Part shown: piece by piece, positions 54,669 through 63,911 of the stretch
How the letters are laid out: the number at the start of each line of letters is the position of its first letter
Position numbering within the stretch: the first letter of the stretch is position 1
NCBI RefSeq assembly: GCF_900113745.1
Contig: NZ_FOQL01000001.1
Location: 124,001 to 188,000, forward strand
Length of the DNA: 64,000 nt
DNA from: Pseudomonas guineae
GTDB lineage: Bacteria; Pseudomonadota; Gammaproteobacteria; Pseudomonadales; Pseudomonadaceae
Direction of reading: 5' to 3'
Translations under genes and position numbers: made by a program
Notes under the pieces: model-generated
Databases searched by the model: none
Told to the model about the DNA's origin: nothing
Seen by the model: the letters and a program-made list of their open reading frames with translations, nothing else

Positions 54669-54675
54669 AGCCCCG

Positions 54676-54706
54676 TGCACGCTCAACCGCATCGATTGAG
54701 CGTGCA
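54676..54706. terminator. Hairpin between convergent slt and MOSC gene
   Basis: An 11-bp perfect stem, TGCACGCTCAA (54676-54686) with TTGAGCGTGCA (54696-54706), has a 9-base loop. It sits in the 46-base gap between the two stop codons. There is no T tract, so efficiency is uncertain. Confidence 0.6.
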
Positions 54707-54714
54707 TTCCCGCC

Positions 54715-55521
54715 CTACTCCAGCACCTGAACCGGCATATCCAGGCGCAAATGGCCTTCGCCACAGGCGATTAGGTTCTGCCCGAAATACACCTCACCCT
54801 CACGCTCACGGTAGGTTTTCAGCGTCGTCAGCGGCTCACGGTCTGCGCTGCGCTCGCCGGTTTGTGGGTCGAGGGTGGTCATGATGCAGCGTGAACAGCC
54901 CTTGACCACGCGAAACTCCAGCTCGCCAATGCGAATCCGCTTCCAACTGTCTTCGGCATAAGCCTCGCTGCCACTGACCACTAGATTTGGCCGGAAACGC
55001 AGCATCGGCAACGCCTGCCCGACACGTGATGACAAGTCATCCAGCGACGCCTGGCCAATTAGCAACAAGGGGAAGCCATCGGCAAACGCCACCTTGTCGC
55101 CTACCTCGGCATAGACCATATCAACCTGCCGTGCGCGCGGCTCAGATACCTGCACCAACCGGCACGCGCGACCAAGCCATTGACTGAGCCACTGCGCCGC
55201 TTCATCCCCGGCATCCGGCACCTGCAGGCTGTCGCGCCAGATCGTCACAGCACGCAGCGGCGCATGCTCATCCGGCACTGCAACCTTTAGATCGACCATG
55301 CCTGGCGCACACAGCTGCAGCTGTGTGCTGCCCAGCCAGCGCGCCTGCAACTGTGTCATCTGCGCCAGCAACCGCTGAGTAAGGAAGCGTCCTGTTTGCG
55401 TATCGACTACCATCCAGCGTCGGTCACCCTGCACGCCCAAGGCGTCCAGGGTCGCTTCATGCAAGGCCTCGCCCGCTGCTGACTTCAGTGGATAACGGTA
55501 CAACCCGGAGAGATGCAACAT
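54715..55521 (-). CDS. MOSC-domain protein (YcbX-like, short)
   Basis: A 268-residue protein with an N-terminal MOSC beta-barrel domain (SGLYRYPLKSAAGEAL, residues 4-19) and a MOSC domain with the conserved cysteine in VVKGCSRCIMTTLDPQTGE. The family handles molybdenum-cofactor-dependent reduction of N-hydroxylated bases and related compounds; YcbX of E. coli detoxifies hydroxylaminopurine. The C-terminal 2Fe-2S domain of longer YcbX is missing here, so it would need a separate electron donor. The start codon overlaps that of the divergent DUF1499 gene. Confidence 0.88.
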   Translation of the reverse strand: MLHLSGLYRYPLKSAAGEALHEATLDALGVQGDRRWMVVDTQTGRFLTQRLLAQMTQLQARWLGSTQLQLCAPGMVDLKVAVPDEHAPLRAVTIWRDSLQVPDAGDEAAQWLSQWLGRACRLVQVSEPRARQVDMVYAEVGDKVAFADGFPLLLIGQASLDDLSSRVGQALPMLRFRPNLVVSGSEAYAEDSWKRIRIGELEFRVVKGCSRCIMTTLDPQTGERSADREPLTTLKTYREREGEVYFGQNLIACGEGHLRLDMPVQVLE

Positions 55522-55999
55522 GAACCCAGCTTCCCTTTGGCAAAACGCACTTATACGAGTAACCCGCCGCGCTCACAAGCCTGCTCTCGCCTTGCCGCTA
55601 GTCCTATTGCTAAGCGCTTGCAGCGGCAGCCCACCGGATAACTTGGGCATTCAGGGCGGCGGCCTAGCCCCCTGCCCGGACTCACCGAACTGCGTAAACA
55701 GCCAGGCTAGCGACGCGCAACATGCTATCGAGCCGCTGGCACTGCAAGGCTCCGCCGAGCAAACCCAAGCGCGCCTCAAGGCGTTGATAAGCGATGAGCC
55801 GCGGGCATTACTGGTAGAGGAAGCGCCGGGCTATCTTCGCGCGGAGTACAGCAGCGCGCTGATGCGTTTTACCGATGATGTGGAGTTTATGATCGGCACA
55901 AACGCAGTGCAGGTGCGCTCGGCGTCACGCTTGGGCTATGCGGATTTTGACGTTAACCGCGAGCGCATTGAGCAACTGCGCCAGCGCCTAAGCGAATAA
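55520..55999 (+). CDS. DUF1499 lipoprotein
   Basis: A 159-residue protein with a basic N-terminus, hydrophobic core and lipobox LLSAC (C34), so a likely outer membrane lipoprotein. The mature part carries the DUF1499 signature LAPCPDSPNCVNSQ and later EYSSALMRFTDDVEFMI. The function of the family is unknown. GGAGAG precedes the ATG by eight bases. The ATG shares bases 55520-55521 with the start codon of the minus-strand MOSC gene. Confidence 0.85.
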   Translation: MNPASLWQNALIRVTRRAHKPALALPLVLLLSACSGSPPDNLGIQGGGLAPCPDSPNCVNSQASDAQHAIEPLALQGSAEQTQARLKALISDEPRALLVEEAPGYLRAEYSSALMRFTDDVEFMIGTNAVQVRSASRLGYADFDVNRERIEQLRQRLSE

Positions 56000-56021
56000 C
56001 CCGAGCCTGGCGCACTGCTAC

Positions 56022-56957
56022 TTACTCAGGCGGATGCAGCAGCGCCAGGCGCTCGCACACCACATCCACCAGTTTGTCCGGCTGGAATTTGGAGAGGAAG
56101 TTGTCGCAGCCGACCTTCTTCACCATGGCTTCGTTGAAGCTGCCGGACAGCGAGGTATGCAACGCCACGTACAAATCCTTGAGGCGCGGGTCGTTACGGA
56201 TTTCGGTGGTCAGGCGGTAACCATCCATTTCCGGCATTTCCGCATCGGTAATCACCATCAGCAACTTTTCGGGCACATTAATGCCTTCATCCGCCCAGCC
56301 TTTAAGCAGGTTCAAGGCACGCAGGCCATCGCTGGCACAGTGGCACCGAATATCCAGTTGCGCCATGGTGCCCTTGAGCTGACTCATGGCAACAGTGGAG
56401 TCATCCACCAGCAACACTTCGCGGCCTCTGGCGAACTCCAACAGCGGCTCAGCCAGTTTTTCCGGAGACACCTTGGTGCTCATTGGGGTGATTTCCGCCA
56501 GCACCTTTTCTACGTCTATGACTTCGACAATCTGCTCTTCGACCTTGGTAATCGCCGTCAGGTAATGCTGCCGACCGGCACCGCCCGGTGGCGGCAGGAT
56601 GGACTCCCAGTTGAGGTTGAGAATACGCTCAACCCCGCCAACCAAGAATGCCTGCACTGAACGGTTGTACTCCGTAACAATAATGGTGCTGCGCTCATCT
56701 GGCACGATGGGGCGCATGCCGATGGCCTGAGACAAATCGATAACCGGCAGGGTTTTCCCACGCAGGTTTACCACTCCGCAGACAAACCGGTGGCGCTGCG
56801 GCATCAGCGTCAGCTTGGGCATCTGCAGCACTTCTTGCACTTTAAACACGTTAATCGCAAACAGTTGTCGGCCGGCCAGGCGGAACATCAGAATTTCCAG
56901 GCGATTCTCGCCCACCAGCTGGGTACGTTGGTTCACTGAGTCGAGAATACCGGCCAT
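56022..56957 (-). CDS. cheV: Chemotaxis coupling protein CheV
   Basis: A 311-residue CheV: an N-terminal CheW-like coupling domain (about 18-160; VCGVVNLRGKTLPVIDL) fused to a receiver domain (about 180-305). The receiver has acidic pair D185-D186, phosphoacceptor D238 in TDAEMPEMDGY, T268/S269, and K290 in FLSKFQP, all intact. It links chemoreceptors to CheA and adjusts signalling by phosphorylation. The second of two adjacent ATGs (56957) was chosen because AGGAG is then six bases upstream rather than three. No other chemotaxis gene is nearby. Confidence 0.94.
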   Translation of the reverse strand: MAGILDSVNQRTQLVGENRLEILMFRLAGRQLFAINVFKVQEVLQMPKLTLMPQRHRFVCGVVNLRGKTLPVIDLSQAIGMRPIVPDERSTIIVTEYNRSVQAFLVGGVERILNLNWESILPPPGGAGRQHYLTAITKVEEQIVEVIDVEKVLAEITPMSTKVSPEKLAEPLLEFARGREVLLVDDSTVAMSQLKGTMAQLDIRCHCASDGLRALNLLKGWADEGINVPEKLLMVITDAEMPEMDGYRLTTEIRNDPRLKDLYVALHTSLSGSFNEAMVKKVGCDNFLSKFQPDKLVDVVCERLALLHPPE

Positions 56958-57097
56958 CATGCGCTCCTGTTCACTGATCGATTTGGCCTAGTTCAAATGG
57001 CCATGCTCTAGTGTATCGGCTATAGGCCACGCATCTAAAGGCAGATGATGCGGCGCCCGCTGCAATAAGTACGCAGCAGAAACTCGCCTAGTGCGAC

Positions 57098-58003
57098 TTA
57101 AGCCACCAGTAGCGGCGAACCATTCGGCAAATGCACCCGCAAGGCGGCCGGCAGCGCAACAAAGCGCAATTGACGACTGGTCATCGGCTCGCCATCCAGA
57201 TTGAGCGATAGGCCTTGCGGTGCGTCGACTTCTAACCAGGCCAGCCGCGCGCTGAGGGCCACACTCTGCAAGCCATTGATGCCCCCCGACAAGAGCGTGC
57301 CCAGGGTACCGACCACATCAGCCGCCGCCGGCACAATACACACATCCAGCAAACCATCGTTGACCCGAGCCTGTGGACACAGCACGTGCCCGCCGCCGGC
57401 CTGACGCCCATTGCCTATACCGAGGGCGAGAAACTCGCCTTCCCACTGAAAATCCGGCCCGACAAAGCGACCGAACGACGACTGCACTTCGGCAAATCGG
57501 CTCAGACCAGTCAGAAAGTACGCCGCGCCGCCGAGAACACGCTTGAGCTCTTCCGAGGTGTTGGCGGTGACGCTACAGCCAAAACCGCCCGTGGCCATAT
57601 TTAGGAAGAGCTGACCGTCGACTTCGCCTAAATCAATTGGCTGCGCCGGCTCATCGAGTAAGGCCAGCGCCGCCATGGGCGCCAGCGGCACGCCTGCAGC
57701 ACAAGCAAAATCATTGGCGGTGCCCAGCGGCAACAGCACCAGGCTGGCATTGGTTTTAGCCAACGCCATGGCTTCGGCCACATCCCGCAGGGTGCCATCG
57801 CCGCCACCGGCGATCAGTATCGGGTATCCCGCCTGCAATGCTTCATTAGCCAAGCGCTGCGCATCGCCGGCCTCCCAAGTGACGCGTACATCCAGCTGCC
57901 AACCCTCTTTGCGGCGCGCTTCAACGGCCGCCCTCACCTCAATATTGAGAGCTTGCTTGCCGTGCAGGATCAACAGCGCTTTACGTTCGTGGACTTCAGG
58001 CAT
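57098..58003 (-). CDS. yegS: YegS-like lipid kinase
   Basis: A 301-residue diacylglycerol-kinase-like protein. GGGDGTLRD (66-74) is the nucleotide-binding signature, followed by PLGTANDFA and GGFGCSVTA. YegS phosphorylates phosphatidylglycerol in vitro; the real substrate is unclear. The ATG at 58003 has GGAG six bases upstream and gives LLILHGKQ near the start. A longer frame to 58063 adds 20 residues and is unlikely. Confidence 0.9.
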   Translation of the reverse strand: MPEVHERKALLILHGKQALNIEVRAAVEARRKEGWQLDVRVTWEAGDAQRLANEALQAGYPILIAGGGDGTLRDVAEAMALAKTNASLVLLPLGTANDFACAAGVPLAPMAALALLDEPAQPIDLGEVDGQLFLNMATGGFGCSVTANTSEELKRVLGGAAYFLTGLSRFAEVQSSFGRFVGPDFQWEGEFLALGIGNGRQAGGGHVLCPQARVNDGLLDVCIVPAAADVVGTLGTLLSGGINGLQSVALSARLAWLEVDAPQGLSLNLDGEPMTSRQLRFVALPAALRVHLPNGSPLLVA

Positions 58004-58226
58004 CCTTTTCTCCAAGACCCGGGGGACCCCATACATGAAAAGTAGAGACCGTAGCGGCAGCATATTGGTTGCTCACCTGGCTGTCTTCGCCAACAAATAT
58101 CAAATAAATAGATACTTAAGCTTCAAAATTACGCATTTTTAATCGCTATAGATTATTCGATCATCCTCACACGACACACGAACGCTGCAACTGACCGGCC
58201 CAGCGCTATTTAATGAGGATACGCAG

Positions 58227-58925
58227 ATGATCGAAGTACGCCCCTTTGCCGAACTCGGCGGCGCCCATCATGGCTGGCTGAATGCCCGCCATCACTTTTC
58301 CTTTGCCGAATACTATGACCGTGCACGTATGAACTGGGGACCATTACGGGTATGGAATGATGATGAGATCGCGCCGCACAGCGGCTTCCCAACGCATCAG
58401 CACCGTGACATGGAAATCATCACCTATGTGCGCCAAGGCGCCATTACCCACACTGATAACTTGGGTAATCAGGGCCGCACTGAAGCTGGTGATGTGCAGG
58501 TGATGAGCGCCGGAACCGGCATTGCCCACAGCGAATACAACCTAGAAGACACCACCAGCAAGATCTTCCAAATCTGGATTCAACCTAACCAAGCGGGGTT
58601 GCCGCCCTCTTGGGGTGCCAAGCCGTTCCCCAAAGGTGAACGCGCCGGCGCCTTTGTCACCCTGGCCAGCGGCTTTGCCGAAGACCAAGACGCGCTGCCG
58701 ATTCGCGCCCATGCGCGACTGGCCGCTGCCACCTTGCAGGCGGGACAAAGCGCCGAATATCCGGTCGGCGCGACACGCAAAGCTTACCTAGTCGCCGCCA
58801 GCGGCAGCATCGAGGTTAACGGCGTTGCGGCGCAGGCCCGTGATGGTGTCGCAGTAAGCGATGTCGAAGTGCTCCGCGTAACGGCCATTGAAGACAGTGA
58901 AGTCATCCTGGTGGATGTGGCCTGA
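58227..58925 (+). CDS. Pirin-family protein (YhhW-type)
   Basis: A 232-residue bicupin. The N-terminal metal site is H57, H59 (PTHQHRDMEI), H101 and E103 (GTGIAHSEYN), the same positions as in E. coli YhhW, which has quercetin dioxygenase activity in vitro. The natural substrate is unknown. Upstream lies a 223-base A+T-rich gap (58004-58226), the most A+T-rich stretch I noticed. Downstream lies the intergenic repeat at 58960. Confidence 0.93.
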   Translation: MIEVRPFAELGGAHHGWLNARHHFSFAEYYDRARMNWGPLRVWNDDEIAPHSGFPTHQHRDMEIITYVRQGAITHTDNLGNQGRTEAGDVQVMSAGTGIAHSEYNLEDTTSKIFQIWIQPNQAGLPPSWGAKPFPKGERAGAFVTLASGFAEDQDALPIRAHARLAAATLQAGQSAEYPVGATRKAYLVAASGSIEVNGVAAQARDGVAVSDVEVLRVTAIEDSEVILVDVA

Positions 58926-58959
58926 TCGCCCCTATCAAATCTGGGTAAAGGCTCGCGAG

Positions 58960-59035
58960 GCGCAGGATGGGTTAGCCGAAGGCGTAACCCATCGATATGC
59001 CCGATGGGTATCAATGCGCCCAACCCAGCCTACGC
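58960..59035. repeat. Imperfect palindromic intergenic element
   Basis: The outer arms GCGCAGGATGGGTT (58960-58973) and AACCCAGCCTACGC (59022-59035) pair with two mismatches. Inside, GATGGGTTA (58966-58974) pairs perfectly with TAACCCATC (58985-58993), and a second imperfect stem lies at 58994-59012. The GGATGGGTT...AACCCATC pattern is like the dispersed intergenic repeats of many pseudomonads. Only one copy is in this window, so the repeat status rests on memory. Its right arm includes the stop codon of the FGGY kinase gene. Confidence 0.6.
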
Positions 59036-60613
59036 CGGATAGCCGGTGATCTTGCGAATGCTCTGATACAACGGCTTAAGCTGCTTGTACATGCGTTGAT
59101 AAACCTGCATGTACAGCTGCTGATACACGCGCTGCGCTTCTGGATTCGGTACGAACACCTGACCGATGCGGGTCATAGCGGCGATGGCCGTTGGGTAATC
59201 CGGGTGCAAACCTAGGCCGACAGCACAGTTGATTGCCGCGCCCAGGCCGCTGGTTTCATAGAGGTGTGGGCGCTCAGCAGGCAAGCCGAAAATATCCGCA
59301 GTGAGCTGCATCGCCGCATCGCTCTGCGAACCGCCGCCGGAAACGCGTAGCCGGGTGATGGGCGTACCAGAACGTTTCTCGATCTTCTCCTTGCCCTGGC
59401 GCAGGGCATAGGCCAAACCTTCGAGAATTGCCCGGTAGATATGTGCGCGGGTGTGCACATCGCCAAAACCGATAATCGAGCCCTTGGCCTCCAGGCCCGG
59501 CTCACGAATACCCGGCGACCAGTAAGGCTGCAGCATCAGGCCCATGGAGCCGGCCGGCACGCTGTTGACCAGCTCATCGAACAGTGCCTCAGGCTCCACG
59601 CCTAGGGCCTTAGCCCGCTGCATTTCGCGCAGACCAAACTCTTTTTTAAACCAGCTGACCATCCAAAAACCGCGGTAAATCATCACCTCGGTGTTGAAAT
59701 GGTCGGGAATCGCCGAGGGGTAAGGCGGTATCAGTGGCACAGTTTCAAGATAGCGACTGCGGGTAGTGTTGATGGTCGCAGTGGTACCGTAAGACAAGCA
59801 CGCGGTGGAGGGCTCTACGCCGCCCGCACCGAGTACTTCACAGGCTTTATCGGCACCCGCTGCGATCAGCGGCAAACCTTCGGGGATGCCGGTATGTTGA
59901 CTGGCCATGGCACTGATATGGCCGAGAAGTTCGCCGGGCTTACATAGCCTCGGCAACTGTTCGCGGCGAACAGGAATGGCCTGCCATTTCCAGTCGTTGG
60001 GTTTGGCCCACTGCAGACGCTTGTAGTCGAACGGTAGATAGGCCACACAACTGGCCAGCGAATCAACAAACTGTCCGCATAAACGGTGAGTCAGAAAGCC
60101 AGAAAGCAACAGTACTTTATGGGTGTTGGCCCAAATTTCCGGCTGGTTCTGGGCGACCCAATTGACCTCAGCCTGCGCGCGAAAATGATTCACCGTGTCT
60201 TGCAGCCTCAACAGCTTGAACAACCAGCCCCACGGCCCTTTAATCGGCCCACGCACCTCAGCTTGACGTTGATCCAGCCAAAGCATGGCCGGACGTAGCG
60301 GCTGACCCTGTTCATCGACATTGATCACTGTGCCGCGTTGCGTGGTCAGCGACACGCCTTTGATCAGGCGGCGGTCGATGTCAATCTGTTCCCAGAGTTG
60401 CGCGCAGGCCTGGCCGAGGCTGGCCCAATAATATTCAGGGTCCTGCTCGGCCCAGCCGGGTTGCTTAGAGTAATAAGCCTCAAGCTCGACCTTGCCCTTA
60501 GCGAGCAGATTGCCCTGAAGATCGAACAGCAACGCGCGAATGCTCTGGGTGCCGTTGTCGATGGCTAACAGGTAGCTTTGCTCACTCAATGCACTGTCCT
60601 TCTTATTCATCAT
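59030..60613 (-). CDS. FGGY-family carbohydrate kinase
   Basis: A 527-residue FGGY kinase. The N-terminal ATP/metal segment LLAIDNGTQSIRALLFD and the C-terminal RVSGGGSQSDAAMQLTADIFG are the two family signatures. It is glycerol/xylulose kinase-like, but the sugar-binding residues do not identify the substrate. Glycerol, dihydroxyacetone or a polyol would suit the GlpD-like and alkyl-DHAP-synthase-like neighbours. The first of two adjacent ATGs (60613) overlaps the glpD-like stop by four bases; the second (60610) overlaps by one. The last residues and the stop fall in the repeat element. Confidence 0.88.
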   Translation of the reverse strand: MMNKKDSALSEQSYLLAIDNGTQSIRALLFDLQGNLLAKGKVELEAYYSKQPGWAEQDPEYYWASLGQACAQLWEQIDIDRRLIKGVSLTTQRGTVINVDEQGQPLRPAMLWLDQRQAEVRGPIKGPWGWLFKLLRLQDTVNHFRAQAEVNWVAQNQPEIWANTHKVLLLSGFLTHRLCGQFVDSLASCVAYLPFDYKRLQWAKPNDWKWQAIPVRREQLPRLCKPGELLGHISAMASQHTGIPEGLPLIAAGADKACEVLGAGGVEPSTACLSYGTTATINTTRSRYLETVPLIPPYPSAIPDHFNTEVMIYRGFWMVSWFKKEFGLREMQRAKALGVEPEALFDELVNSVPAGSMGLMLQPYWSPGIREPGLEAKGSIIGFGDVHTRAHIYRAILEGLAYALRQGKEKIEKRSGTPITRLRVSGGGSQSDAAMQLTADIFGLPAERPHLYETSGLGAAINCAVGLGLHPDYPTAIAAMTRIGQVFVPNPEAQRVYQQLYMQVYQRMYKQLKPLYQSIRKITGYPA

Positions 60614-62193
60614 TCTTCTACCGGCAGGCTGTAACAATGCTGCCAGAGTTGCAGATATGCCTGCTCTTCCTGTTGCCAGCGCGCGTCATCCCAACCCAGA
60701 CGGGCCTGGCATAACGTGCGAATACGCGGCAGCTCAGCCGCAGCGCCGCGAGCCAGCAGCAGACCGAGGCGAGTGCGCCGCAGCAACAGATCATCCAGGT
60801 GCAGCACCAGCTCCTGCTCGGCTGCCCAAGCCAGTTCAGCCCAAAGCGTGTCTGTACCCACCACAGATTCGTGGCCAAGTTGCTCGATCAGCGCCAGCAG
60901 CTGCGTCAGCGCGCGGCCATAGCGACCGGCTAGACGCTTCTGTTGGGCGGGACTTAATAGCGGCATAGGTGGCTTCGCCACAGCGGCAAAGGTGCATGCA
61001 CCATGATCGTCCAGCGTCCGCCCGATCATCGGCGCGCAAGCTTGCAGCACCTCCAGCGCTAACAACCGGAAGGTGGTCAGCTTGCCACCGGCCAGGGTGA
61101 CGCAACCGGGCTCAACCCATAGCGCATGCTCACGTTTTTCATCAGAGGGCTTGCGCCCCTCAGCGCCATCGCTGACCACAGGGCGCACCCCGGCCCAAGT
61201 TGAGAGCACATCCGCTGCTTTGATCGCGGCCGCTGGAAACTGCTGGGCGCAGGCGTCTAGCAAGTAGTCCACTTCATCCGCGCTAATGCGCGCCTCTTCA
61301 CTCAGTGGTGCCGGGTGATCGAGATCGGTGGTGCCGATCACGGTCGCGCCCTCCCAGGGGAATACAAACACCGGACGCTTGTCGGCGCTGTGCATAAAGC
61401 TGAAGGCATGCGCTACGGGCAAACGCCAGGCCGGTAGCAGCAGGTGACTGCCACGCAGTGGACGGATATGTTCCAGCCCGGTTTTCTGTCGCAATTGATC
61501 GGCCCAAGCACCTGTGGCCTGGGCCACGGCGCGGGCAGTGAAGCTATGCTGCTGGCCGGTTTCCATATCTTCAGCGAGCAGGCCGGTCACCCGATCGTCC
61601 TCACGCAACAACTCGACCACGCGCATGCCGTTCAGTGCTTCGCCACCGTCAGCGCGCGCCTCGCCCAGCACTCGCTGCACCAGACGCGCGTCATCGGTCA
61701 CGGCATCAAAAAACCGTGTGCCACCTTGCAGCCCATCCTCTTTCAGCCCAGGCGCGAGGTATCGCAGCTGCTGCAGCGGGTAGTAGAGATGGTTGCGCTT
61801 GCCGGCCAGGGCGTCATACACCGCCAGCAGGCCACCGAAGACGCGCGGGCCGGGAAAGCCACCCTGGTAATGCGCCATGATAAAACTCAAGGGGTCGACC
61901 AACCCCGGCGCTTCCTGCAGCAGGCGCTCACGCTCGCGCACAGAGTCACGGGTCAGGCCAAATTGGCCCTTGGCGATATAGCGCAGACCGCCATGGACCA
62001 TCTTCGACGAGCGACTCGAAGTGCCCCAAGCGAAATCGCGCTGTTCCAACAGCAGGCACTTCCAACCACGCCGCGCCGCTTCACGCAGAATGCCGGCACC
62101 GCTGATGCCGCCACCGACGACAATCAGGTCCCAGTCGCGTTCAGCCAGTTCAGGCAATGCTTGGGTGCGCCAGGCGGCGTTCCAGTTAGTCAT
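60610..62193 (-). CDS. GlpD-like FAD-dependent glycerol-3-phosphate dehydrogenase
   Basis: A 527-residue flavoprotein of the GlpD/DAO family. The FAD loop VVGGGISGAGILREAARRG is at 26-44, then SSRSSKMVHGGLRYI, the GlpD signature, GTTDLDH and AGGKLTTFR near the end. It would oxidise glycerol 3-phosphate to dihydroxyacetone phosphate at the membrane and feed quinone. PAO1 has a canonical glpD elsewhere, so this is probably a second, specialised copy. The ATG at 62193 has AGGA seven bases upstream; the TTG-started frame to 62199 overlaps the previous stop. Confidence 0.9.
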   Translation of the reverse strand: MTNWNAAWRTQALPELAERDWDLIVVGGGISGAGILREAARRGWKCLLLEQRDFAWGTSSRSSKMVHGGLRYIAKGQFGLTRDSVRERERLLQEAPGLVDPLSFIMAHYQGGFPGPRVFGGLLAVYDALAGKRNHLYYPLQQLRYLAPGLKEDGLQGGTRFFDAVTDDARLVQRVLGEARADGGEALNGMRVVELLREDDRVTGLLAEDMETGQQHSFTARAVAQATGAWADQLRQKTGLEHIRPLRGSHLLLPAWRLPVAHAFSFMHSADKRPVFVFPWEGATVIGTTDLDHPAPLSEEARISADEVDYLLDACAQQFPAAAIKAADVLSTWAGVRPVVSDGAEGRKPSDEKREHALWVEPGCVTLAGGKLTTFRLLALEVLQACAPMIGRTLDDHGACTFAAVAKPPMPLLSPAQQKRLAGRYGRALTQLLALIEQLGHESVVGTDTLWAELAWAAEQELVLHLDDLLLRRTRLGLLLARGAAAELPRIRTLCQARLGWDDARWQQEEQAYLQLWQHCYSLPVEE

Positions 62194-62195
62194 GA

Positions 62196-63791
62196 TCAAT
62201 CCTGCAACAACACGCCAGGCGCCAACCGCTGCTCGGGGTCAAAGTGCCCCGCCAGACTCTTGAGTGCAGCCATGCCCAGCTCACCCTTTTCAACCGCCAA
62301 ATACGGTGCATGATCACGGCCGACGCCATGCTGATGGCTGATGGTGCCGCGGTTCTCGACGATGGTTTGGCAGGCGTTATGTTTGAGTTTCTGCCAACGC
62401 GCCATAGCCTCGGCATAGCTGCTGCCAGGACGGAATACGTAGGTGGTGTAAATGCTCGATCCTTGGTTGTAGACATGCGACAGGTGAGTAAACACATGCA
62501 CCTGCTCGCCCTCTTCAGCCAGACCATTGCGCAGGCTGTTTTCGAGCTTGTTCAGCAAGCTATCGACATTGCTCCAGTCGGTGGCAGTTTCCAGGGTGTC
62601 CACCGCATAACCGGCTGCCCACAAACCATGACGCAAATAAGGGAAACGAAAACGGTTTTCTGCCCACTTTTTGCCGAGCAGGGTGCCGGTGAAGATGCCG
62701 CCAAAGCCTTTGAGCAGCTTCTTCGCTTGTTTCAGCGAAGCGGCGTTCTGCGTGCGGCTGCCGGTGACGCCGAAGGTCAACATGCACTTGCCATCACGGG
62801 TACCGCGCAGGGCCAGGTACTTTTCCAGCCAGGCGATCTGCTGCGGATGACCGGCCAACGCCAGCTGGGTTTTGGTTTCGATGGCGTTGGACAGGCGCAG
62901 CATCGACAGCGGCACCCGCGCCTGAGCCAGGTTGCGAATGGCCTCCAACGCCTGCTGCCAGTTAGGCAAAAACACCGCGTAGAAGCTTTCCTGCTCGGCC
63001 AAGCGGGTGATGCGTACTTTGACTTCGGAGATGATGCCGAAGCGCCCTTCGGAGCCCATCAGTATTTCGCGCAAATCAGGGCCGCCAGCAGAGGCAGGGA
63101 AAGTCGGAATATCCAAGGTGCCAGCAAAGGTTTCGACCTTACCACCGGCAAACAGCTGCTCGATCCGCCCGTAGCGCAGCGACTGCTGGCCGCTGGAACG
63201 GCTGGCGACCCAACCGCCCAACGTCGACAGCTCCCAGGATTGCGGGAAGTGGCCCAAGGTATAACCTTGAGCGCGTAGCTGGCTTTCTACTTGCGGGCCA
63301 TTGGCACCGGGCTCGAAGGTGGCGATCAGGCTAGCGTGGTCGATATCAACCAGCTTGACCATGCGTTCCAGCGACAGGGTTAGCACGGGTTTGTCGCCCG
63401 CTTGCGGGTTGATATGCCCGGCTACTGAGGTACCACCACCGTAAGGGATCACAATCAGATTTTGCTGACTGGCCCAGGCCAGTAACTCGGCAATCTGCGC
63501 GGCACTTTCCGGGTAGGCCACGCCGTCAGGGAACACGCCAAAATCACCGGAGCGCATGGCCAGCCAGTCCGGCAGGCTCTGGCCACGGGCATGGCGGACA
63601 CGGTCTTCTGCGGAAAAGCTGATCAGCGGATGGGCCTGCAGGCGTGAAGCGGGTACCTGAGCCAGTACGTGTTCCAAGCTAGCATCGGCAAGCACTTGGC
63701 CCGGGCCGACTAAGCCTGCAAGAAAAGCCTCGCCATGGGCCGGTAGTTCCACCACTGTTGCTTCATCACCCCAGCCATTCCAACGTCGCAT
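62196..63791 (-). CDS. Alkyl-DHAP synthase-like FAD oxidoreductase
   Basis: A 531-residue protein of the FAD-linked oxidase (PP-loop) fold. The FAD-binding loop PYGGGTSVAGHI is at 116-127, and the C-terminal active-site loop ISHQHGVGRDH carries H486 and H488, as in alkyldihydroxyacetonephosphate synthases, which swap an acyl group of acyl-DHAP for a fatty alcohol. SSIYTTYVFRP supplies a tyrosine that could be catalytic. GGGAG lies six bases before the ATG. First gene of a three-gene operon (two-base gap to the GlpD-like gene). Ether-lipid synthesis is possible but unproven; a 2-hydroxyacid oxidase role is the main alternative. Confidence 0.88.
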   Translation of the reverse strand: MRRWNGWGDEATVVELPAHGEAFLAGLVGPGQVLADASLEHVLAQVPASRLQAHPLISFSAEDRVRHARGQSLPDWLAMRSGDFGVFPDGVAYPESAAQIAELLAWASQQNLIVIPYGGGTSVAGHINPQAGDKPVLTLSLERMVKLVDIDHASLIATFEPGANGPQVESQLRAQGYTLGHFPQSWELSTLGGWVASRSSGQQSLRYGRIEQLFAGGKVETFAGTLDIPTFPASAGGPDLREILMGSEGRFGIISEVKVRITRLAEQESFYAVFLPNWQQALEAIRNLAQARVPLSMLRLSNAIETKTQLALAGHPQQIAWLEKYLALRGTRDGKCMLTFGVTGSRTQNAASLKQAKKLLKGFGGIFTGTLLGKKWAENRFRFPYLRHGLWAAGYAVDTLETATDWSNVDSLLNKLENSLRNGLAEEGEQVHVFTHLSHVYNQGSSIYTTYVFRPGSSYAEAMARWQKLKHNACQTIVENRGTISHQHGVGRDHAPYLAVEKGELGMAALKSLAGHFDPEQRLAPGVLLQD

Positions 63792-63911
63792 CTGTTTCTC
63801 CCGGATATTTCAGTCACTCTCAATGGCTGCCTATACTAGCCGGCCTCGCCGGAGCGTCACTGTCGAATCGGGCCAGGCGCTATCGCCAATCAAGACATTC
63901 AGAATAAGACG

